A program made the position numbers and the translations under genes. From Candidatus Taylorbacteria bacterium RIFCSPHIGHO2_02_FULL_46_13 (GTDB lineage: Bacteria; Patescibacteriota; Minisyncoccia; Phycocordibacterales; DSPV01), in contig MHRQ01000014.1 of the NCBI GenBank assembly GCA_001821015.1, positions 1-32,324 on the forward strand: 32,324 nucleotides of DNA, written 5' to 3'. Below the pieces are notes generated by a model. That model saw only the letters and a program-made list of their open reading frames with translations, was not told the DNA's origin and did not search any database. Positions 27,442-32,324 of this stretch are shown one piece after another (position 1 is the stretch's first letter; the number at the start of each line of letters is the position of its first letter).

Positions 27442-28683
27442 TTATAGACCTTTTACGAATCTAACGACTTCTTCTACGGGAAGTGTCTTTTCTTCCTGTG
27501 TGCGCAAGTTCTTGAGTTTATAGGCTTCGTTTTTGACCTCTGCTTCACCAACAAAGAGTGCGAAGTGGATGGATTGTTTGTCAGCAAGCTTTATTTTGTC
27601 GCCCACTTTTTTGTCCGTTAGGTCCACGGCGACATTAATTCCTGAGGTGCGAAGCGTGTAAGCAATTTTTTGTGCCGCGGGCAAGTCACTTGCGGATATG
27701 GGAATAAGATACACGTCGGTAGATGGGCGATATTCGGGCAAAAGACCACGAGTCTCCAAAAAATCTCGAATCGTAACATCTCCCATGCCAAAACCCACGG
27801 CAGGTATCGAATCTTCCCCAAATATCTCTAGAAGATTGTCGTAGCGGCCTCCGCCAAAGAGTGAGCGGTTGTTTTTTGGGTTTGTGTCAAAGACTTCAAA
27901 AACAACGTCGATGTAATAATCGAACCCACGCATGAGTGTAGGGTAGAAAGTAACGTTTTTTATATCACGTGTGGCAAGCCCTTTAATAACGTCGTTTACT
28001 AGCTCGTTGGGCGCTATATTCATATCAAACGAGTGGCTGGAAATCTTTTGCCACTCTTCTTCAAACTCTTTCGGTGTCATTTTTTCCTTGCGGTCCACGA
28101 GGCGGGCCGCCGTTGGGTAGTGAGCTCGATCAAAAAGCTTTTCTTCCAGATACGCCTGCGCAAGTTTTCGGCTATTGATTCTAATCTCAAAATCTTCGTC
28201 TTTTGCGCCGAATTTTTTCATAACATGATAGGCGAGGGAGATGATTTCCACTTCAGATTCAATACTGGCCACACCAAAGATATCGGCATTGAGTTGCCAG
28301 TGCTCTCGCAGGCGGCCACGTTGCGGCCGCTCGTATCTAAAAACGTTGGGAATTGAGTACCAACGAAGAGGGAAGGCAAGTTCGCGTCGCTTGGCGGCAA
28401 TCATTCGTGCAAGCGTTGGCGTCATCTCGGGGCGGAGCGTTACTTCTCGCTCGCCACGGTCGGTGAACGTATAGGTTTGTTCACTAACGATTTCCTCGCT
28501 GGTCTTGCTTCTATAAAGCTCTGCTGGTTCTAGAATAGATGCGCCATATTCCACATATCCATACCGCTCGGCCACGGTTCGCATCACGCTGAAAATGTAG
28601 TTCTGTACGAACATATCCTTCGGATAGAAATCGCGTACGCCTTTATAGCTCTCTGTTGAGGGGATATTTTTCTTGTCAGACAT
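27442..28683 (-). CDS. hisS: Histidyl-tRNA synthetase
   Basis: KGVRDFYPKDMF, LRPEMTPTLARM, RYERPQRGRLREHWQLNADIFG, LFGGGRYDNLLEIFG. Confidence 0.97.
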   Translation of the reverse strand: MSDKKNIPSTESYKGVRDFYPKDMFVQNYIFSVMRTVAERYGYVEYGASILEPAELYRSKTSEEIVSEQTYTFTDRGEREVTLRPEMTPTLARMIAAKRRELAFPLRWYSIPNVFRYERPQRGRLREHWQLNADIFGVASIESEVEIISLAYHVMKKFGAKDEDFEIRINSRKLAQAYLEEKLFDRAHYPTAARLVDRKEKMTPKEFEEEWQKISSHSFDMNIAPNELVNDVIKGLATRDIKNVTFYPTLMRGFDYYIDVVFEVFDTNPKNNRSLFGGGRYDNLLEIFGEDSIPAVGFGMGDVTIRDFLETRGLLPEYRPSTDVYLIPISASDLPAAQKIAYTLRTSGINVAVDLTDKKVGDKIKLADKQSIHFALFVGEAEVKNEAYKLKNLRTQEEKTLPVEEVVRFVKGL

Positions 28684-28689
28684 GTGGCA

Positions 28690-28718
28690 ATTGTAGCTCT
28701 TGGATAGCTCTTTTGCAA
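28690..28718 (-). promoter_or_regulatory. Promoter for hisS, likely leaderless
   Basis: TTGCAA-N17-TACAAT followed by 6 nt then ATG at 28683. Confidence 0.55.
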
Positions 28719-28724
28719 AAGAAA

Positions 28725-28752
28725 AAGCCCCGTGTGCGTGCACACGGGGCTT
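28725..28752 (-). terminator. Terminator of the lipoprotein gene
   Basis: AAGCCCCGTGTG-CGTG-CACACGGGGCTT, T-run on the minus strand. Confidence 0.85.
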
Positions 28753-28766
28753 GATGAAGCTCGGCT

Positions 28767-29168
28767 CTATTTCTTTTCCCGAAAAGTCACGAAGTAGCCT
28801 ACGGTCGCGCCGTAATCAAAGTGAGATACATCAACTTGCTTACTTCTTCTATCTTGGTTTCCAAATCTTCGTCTGACATCTCCGCCAATGGAGCTTACCT
28901 CAAGATTCGTATGTCTCCGCAGGAACACACTCAAGGCGTTTCCAAAATCAGCCTGTATGTAGGGGAAGTAATACACATCATTCCCATAAGCTATGGGTAA
29001 AGATACTGGTGCACCTCCAGCAGTCTTCTCTTCAGTAGAAAAAACTGCATTTTCCTGAAGACTTGGATTCAGGTAATCCCGTTGAGGTTGCGGTCGTTGT
29101 TCAGAATCGCATCCAACCCCGTACAGTAGAAACAGGGCGACTAAGCCGACAGATAAAACAACTTTCAT
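28767..29168 (-). CDS. Hypothetical lipoprotein
   Basis: MKVVLSVGLVALFLLYGVGCDSE lipobox-like signal; SD AAAGG upstream of ATG 29168. Confidence 0.7.
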   Translation of the reverse strand: MKVVLSVGLVALFLLYGVGCDSEQRPQPQRDYLNPSLQENAVFSTEEKTAGGAPVSLPIAYGNDVYYFPYIQADFGNALSVFLRRHTNLEVSSIGGDVRRRFGNQDRRSKQVDVSHFDYGATVGYFVTFREKK

Positions 29169-29284
29169 AGATAACCTTTCTGTTGATTGTTGAACTGGAA
29201 AGAACACGTTTATAAATAGAATACTAGCATATAATATAATATCCGTCAAGAGATTTCGGGAGCGACAAAATACCCTTTAGTCTC

Positions 29285-29312
29285 TTGCACTTAGCAGGGT
29301 TTAGGCTATAAT
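29285..29312 (+). promoter_or_regulatory. Promoter of RRM protein gene
   Basis: TTGCAC-N16-TATAAT; implies a ~95-nt leader. Confidence 0.6.
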
Positions 29313-29412
29313 CGTTTTATCGTAGTGTTTTCTCAATATCGGCCGTGAGTTTCTCTTGGTGCGAGTTTGGGGAAGGGTCGCGCTATGAGGAATTTAGGTA
29401 AATAGTCAATTC

Positions 29413-29685
29413 ATGGCCAAAAAGCTTTATGTCGGAGGTCTTGCGTGGGCGACAAACGATGATGGTTTGCGCGACGCATTCTCCAAAGCAGGCACGGTTA
29501 TCTCGGCGTCAGTAATGACCGACCGAATGACCGGCAAATCGCGTGGTTTCGGCTTCGTAGAGATGGAAGATGCCGATGTGGCGAAAGCGATTGAAATGTG
29601 GGATGGCAAGGATTTAGACGGTCGCAACGTACGGGTGAATGAAGCCCGTCCGCGCACCGAACGTGCTCCTCGTCGAGAATACTAA
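29413..29685 (+). CDS. RRM-domain RNA-binding protein
   Basis: RNP2 KLYVGGLAW and RNP1 KSRGFGFVEM. Confidence 0.96.
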   Translation: MAKKLYVGGLAWATNDDGLRDAFSKAGTVISASVMTDRMTGKSRGFGFVEMEDADVAKAIEMWDGKDLDGRNVRVNEARPRTERAPRREY

Positions 29686-29696
29686 TTCAAACGCTA

Positions 29697-29734
29697 AAAA
29701 CACATCGCCCTCCTTCGGAGGGCGATGTGTTTTT
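29697..29734 (+). terminator. Rho-independent terminator
   Basis: AAAACACATCGCCCTCC-TTC-GGAGGGCGATGTGTTTTT. Confidence 0.9.
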
Positions 29735-29743
29735 GATTCCGTG

Positions 29744-29795
29744 AACAACATAATTATTTAAGATTGCTATAGCAATCTTAAATAATTATGTTGTT
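29744..29795. repeat. Perfect 52-nt palindrome centred on GCTATAGC
   Basis: AACAACATAATTATTTAAGATTGCTATAGCAATCTTAAATAATTATGTTGTT. Confidence 0.95.
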
Positions 29796-29813
29796 TTCTA
29801 TCGGTTAAAGAAA

Positions 29814-29840
29814 AAAGGAAGTGATGGCATCACTTCCTTT
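29814..29840. terminator. Terminator (T-run on both strands)
   Basis: AAAGGAAGTGA-TGGCA-TCACTTCCTTT. Confidence 0.75.
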
Positions 29841-30036
29841 ATTTTTGGTCGGAGCCGTTTTTACGAGTTTCAAACTCATGCGGGTTTGCAAGTTCATTGA
29901 GTTTTGTGTCATCCCAAAGAATCCTCCAAGTACCCGACATGTGATTTACTTCCGTCACGAGGCCCGTTCTTCCTTTACCATGACCCTTCACTTTAACAAC
30001 ACGGGTCTTTCTGGCAAAACCTAGTTCTACCCTCAT
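29839..30036 (-). CDS. Small KOW/SH3-like protein, hypothetical
   Basis: SD AAAGGAG-tggtatat-ATG; MRVELGFARKTRVVKVKGHGKGRTGLVTEVNHMSGTWRILWDD. Confidence 0.65.
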   Translation of the reverse strand: MRVELGFARKTRVVKVKGHGKGRTGLVTEVNHMSGTWRILWDDTKLNELANPHEFETRKNGSDQK

Positions 30037-30196
30037 ATATACCACTCCTTTCTGTTGAGGTTTTTACTACCCACAGCATATAGATAGTTTGCAAACTGTC
30101 AAGAAGAAAGAAAGAGCTAGATTTGACTCGTTTCCAAGTGTGTTGTTTATAGTATATAGTATTGAAACATTTATCTAACACGATACGTTATACTAG

Positions 30197-30865
30197 ATGA
30201 ACGTGGTCGATATTTACTGGCGCGGGCGGACCGCCAATAGCGGTCCGCCACCTTTCAAAGGTCAAGAAGTGTCATATTTATTGCTTGAACAAAAAGAGAG
30301 TGCGGTTGGAAAGGCTTTGTCAGAAACTGACGAAGAAGTGCTTCGTCTGTCAATCGCCACTGATCCTGAGCTCTTTTCGGTGATTGTTCGCCGTTATCAA
30401 GAAGCGTTTTTGCGGAAGGCTCGATCAATTCTTAAAGACGAAGCGGAAGCGGAGGATGTAGTGCAAGAAGTTTTTGTCAAAATTTACGCAAAGGGCGCTC
30501 GGTTCCATCGGGTAGCCGGTGCCTCATTTAAATCATGGGCATACAAAATCCTCATCAATACATGTCTGACGGTTTATAGAAAGACCTCGCGCACTCGTAT
30601 CAATGTGTCTCCGGAAGAATTTGATGAGACTTTGCTTGCAGTCGCGGGTAATGATGCTTCAGAGTCGCGTCTGTCCTATGATGCTTTTCTCTCTATTCTC
30701 TCACGTATGCCGCAGACGCTCGCTTTACTCTTGCGGCGGATGGTGCTTTTTGGACAGCATCCGAAAGAGATCGCGTTGTCGGAAGGAATAAGCACTGGCG
30801 CGGTGCGAACACGGCTTCATCGCGCGCGCAGAGCATTTGAGAAGGTGCGTATAGAAATTAATTAA
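30197..30865 (+). CDS. ECF-like RNA polymerase sigma factor (start uncertain; GTG near 30269 is an alternative)
   Basis: FSVIVRRYQEAFLRKARSILKDEAEAEDVVQEVFVKIY and HPKEIALSEGISTGAVRTRLHRARRAF. Confidence 0.88.
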   Translation: MNVVDIYWRGRTANSGPPPFKGQEVSYLLLEQKESAVGKALSETDEEVLRLSIATDPELFSVIVRRYQEAFLRKARSILKDEAEAEDVVQEVFVKIYAKGARFHRVAGASFKSWAYKILINTCLTVYRKTSRTRINVSPEEFDETLLAVAGNDASESRLSYDAFLSILSRMPQTLALLLRRMVLFGQHPKEIALSEGISTGAVRTRLHRARRAFEKVRIEIN

Positions 30866-31085
30866 GAAGAATTAAGGAGTGGAAGGACTATAATTTTCTT
30901 ATCCCGTGGAATAGGAAATTCAATATTATAATGAAACATATACAAATCAACATTAGGTATAGCATAAAAAGTAAAACCCGAGGCATTATTCCACGGGATG
31001 ATGATTTTAATACTCATTCCATTCGTTAAAAATCTATCATATTATAATGATCATCCACGTGGTTCAACATTCACAAACAGAAGAG

Positions 31086-31415
31086 ATGATTATGCGACGA
31101 GTTCGCATCGTGTATTTTCTACGTTCACCACTTGGAAGATCAATTATCGCAGAGGTTGTACTTTTCTGTACTGTCCTTGCGTCAACAATGACTTTTGCTT
31201 CATTTAAAGATATTGTTTCTAATATTGGAGGAACACTTTCACAAGGTTCCTTTTTTCAATATGTATTCTCGGCTGTAGCAAATACCGAGAGGGGATTCCA
31301 AGCTCTATTACTTGTAGGTTGTGTCAGCTCTGTCTATTTTCTTTGGAACGTAGGTAAGAAAATTCCTTTTGTTTCTTTCGCACGCTTAGTACAACGACCT
31401 TTTACGCACGCCTAG
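31086..31415 (+). CDS. Hypothetical small membrane protein (start uncertain)
   Basis: Two hydrophobic segments; TATAAT at 31043-31048 argues against the ORF-track start at 31047. Confidence 0.5.
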   Translation: MIMRRVRIVYFLRSPLGRSIIAEVVLFCTVLASTMTFASFKDIVSNIGGTLSQGSFFQYVFSAVANTERGFQALLLVGCVSSVYFLWNVGKKIPFVSFARLVQRPFTHA

Positions 31416-31433
31416 AAAAGTTCACCCTCCACC

Positions 31434-31458
31434 TTCCCGAAGGTTCAACCTTCGGGAA
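31434..31458. repeat. Perfect 25-nt palindrome TTCCCGAAGGTT-C-AACCTTCGGGAA
   Basis: Shares the 13-nt core AAGGTTCAACCTT with 6861-6885. Confidence 0.95.
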
Positions 31459-31564
31459 TCCTTTTGTCGTCCCAAGGGGACGGGGTAGTAAACCTTACAG
31501 ATTCAACTATGACCCCCTGTTCATAAGTAAGTATCATAAGCCCTTTTTCAACATCTCGCATCAT
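31445..31564 (-). CDS. Candidate 39-aa small protein
   Basis: MMRDVEKGLMILTYEQGVIVESVRFTTPSPWDDKRIPEG*; GAGGAGG purine-rich sequence upstream, spacing rather long. Confidence 0.35.
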   Translation of the reverse strand: MMRDVEKGLMILTYEQGVIVESVRFTTPSPWDDKRIPEG

Positions 31565-31595
31565 TTTTCTTTCTTTTCCCTCCTCGGCAATAAAA

Positions 31596-31762
31596 CCCCG
31601 CCTCCGGAACGGCCGGTGGCGGGGGAATGTGCAAAATGTGCATCAGGAGTGCTTTGTCGCGACCTCGCTTAAGATATTCGACATTTAACAGGATTTGGTT
31701 AATGGGCCAAAAAACTGATAAATAACACTCCCCTTGGGACCTTACGGCACACTTTGTGGTGG
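31596..31762 (-). ncRNA. Candidate small RNA or attenuated leader
   Basis: Minus-strand TTGATT-N17-TATTCT (31797-31769) and CCCCGCC...GGCGGGG-TTTTATT terminator at 31624-31591. Confidence 0.45.
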
Positions 31763-31925
31763 ATTGTTAGAATAGCAAAAACTGCTCTTTGAATCAAAAG
31801 GATTTTAAGGTTTCATCCAAAGATCACTCCACCATTCAAAGGTGAGGAATAACAACACCGCCGCAGGTATGTAAATCGGCGCCAATAGTATAAAAAGAAT
31901 TCTTTTCCAAATCATGTTTTAGGTT

Positions 31926-32013
31926 TTTATTGCCAAGTGAGTGAGAGGAAAGAAAAAGTATCTTCTTTTTCTCTCCCGAGCGAGTGATGGCAACAAAGGG
32001 TTTAATACCCTTT
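31926..32013 (+). ncRNA. Second copy of the rpoB-leader RNA motif
   Basis: Extensive similarity to 10681-10766, including TCCCGAGCGA and GGCAACAAAGGGTTTAATA. Confidence 0.6.
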
Positions 32014-32121
32014 ATGTATCGCAAATACGACGAATGGCATACTAACACTAATTTTGTATTGATGTCAATATATGCAACGGCGTAAGTCAACTTCTCTTTA
32101 GGTGCAACTTTTGCTAGTATA

Positions 32122-32324
32122 GTTTCGTTCTCACAAACATATTCTGTTTTGATTCAGCGGTGGAGTGAGGCTTGGGGTGGGACCCAGCCCGCAAGACCTT
32201 GAGCGTTCTGCTTCAGAATGCGAATGGTGTACAGCTCCTGTAAGGAGGGCGCGCCTGTTCAGGCGAGTGCTCTACTTACCTTGTGCGCTGGTTTAAAACG
32301 GAATATTGTGTGTAATACATTCCG
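32122..32324 (+). ncRNA. Candidate structured RNA, truncated by window end; family unresolved
   Basis: TAGTAT at 32115-32120; GC-rich ORF-free sequence with hairpins GCGTTCTG/CAGAATGC, CTCC/GGAG, CGCCTG/CAGGCG and possible closing CAGCG/CGCTG. Confidence 0.4.

Noticed and set aside
1-32324. CRISPR array, IS element or integrase
   Set aside because: No regularly spaced direct repeats with unique spacers and no transposase/recombinase ORF was recognised in the supplied translations.

Overview
The window looks like a small-genome bacterial chromosome segment, probably Candidate Phyla Radiation / Parcubacteria-like. That lineage call is inference from gene content and shortened proteins; no search was run. 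The genetic code is standard, with TGA used as stop. Core genes recognised: SMC-like ATPase, rpsP, khpA-type KH protein, trmD, rpoB, rpoC, dnaG, rpoD, a UvrD/AddA-like helicase-nuclease, DsbA-like thioredoxin, ZIP transporter, 3'-5' exonuclease, hisS, RRM protein and an ECF-like sigma factor. No rRNA, tRNA, CRISPR array or transposase was recognised. Main observations: (1) the 3' end of trmD is repeated twice downstream (8600-8644 and 9744-9821). The two intervals between copies carry accessory genes, and the first is also bounded by related palindromes, so this looks like a recurrent insertion site at the trmD C-terminus. (2) Next to it is an in-frame 'mini-GuaA' (9878-10405) with the start of the amidotransferase domain joined to the C-terminal dimerisation domain and the catalytic regions missing. 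(3) An ~87-nt RNA-like motif occurs in the rpoB leader and again near 31.9-32.0 kb. (4) There are several candidate noncoding RNAs with promoter and/or terminator, two palindrome families (AAGGTT-C-AACCTT core and GCTATAGC core), a possibly hinge-less SMC and likely leaderless promoters.
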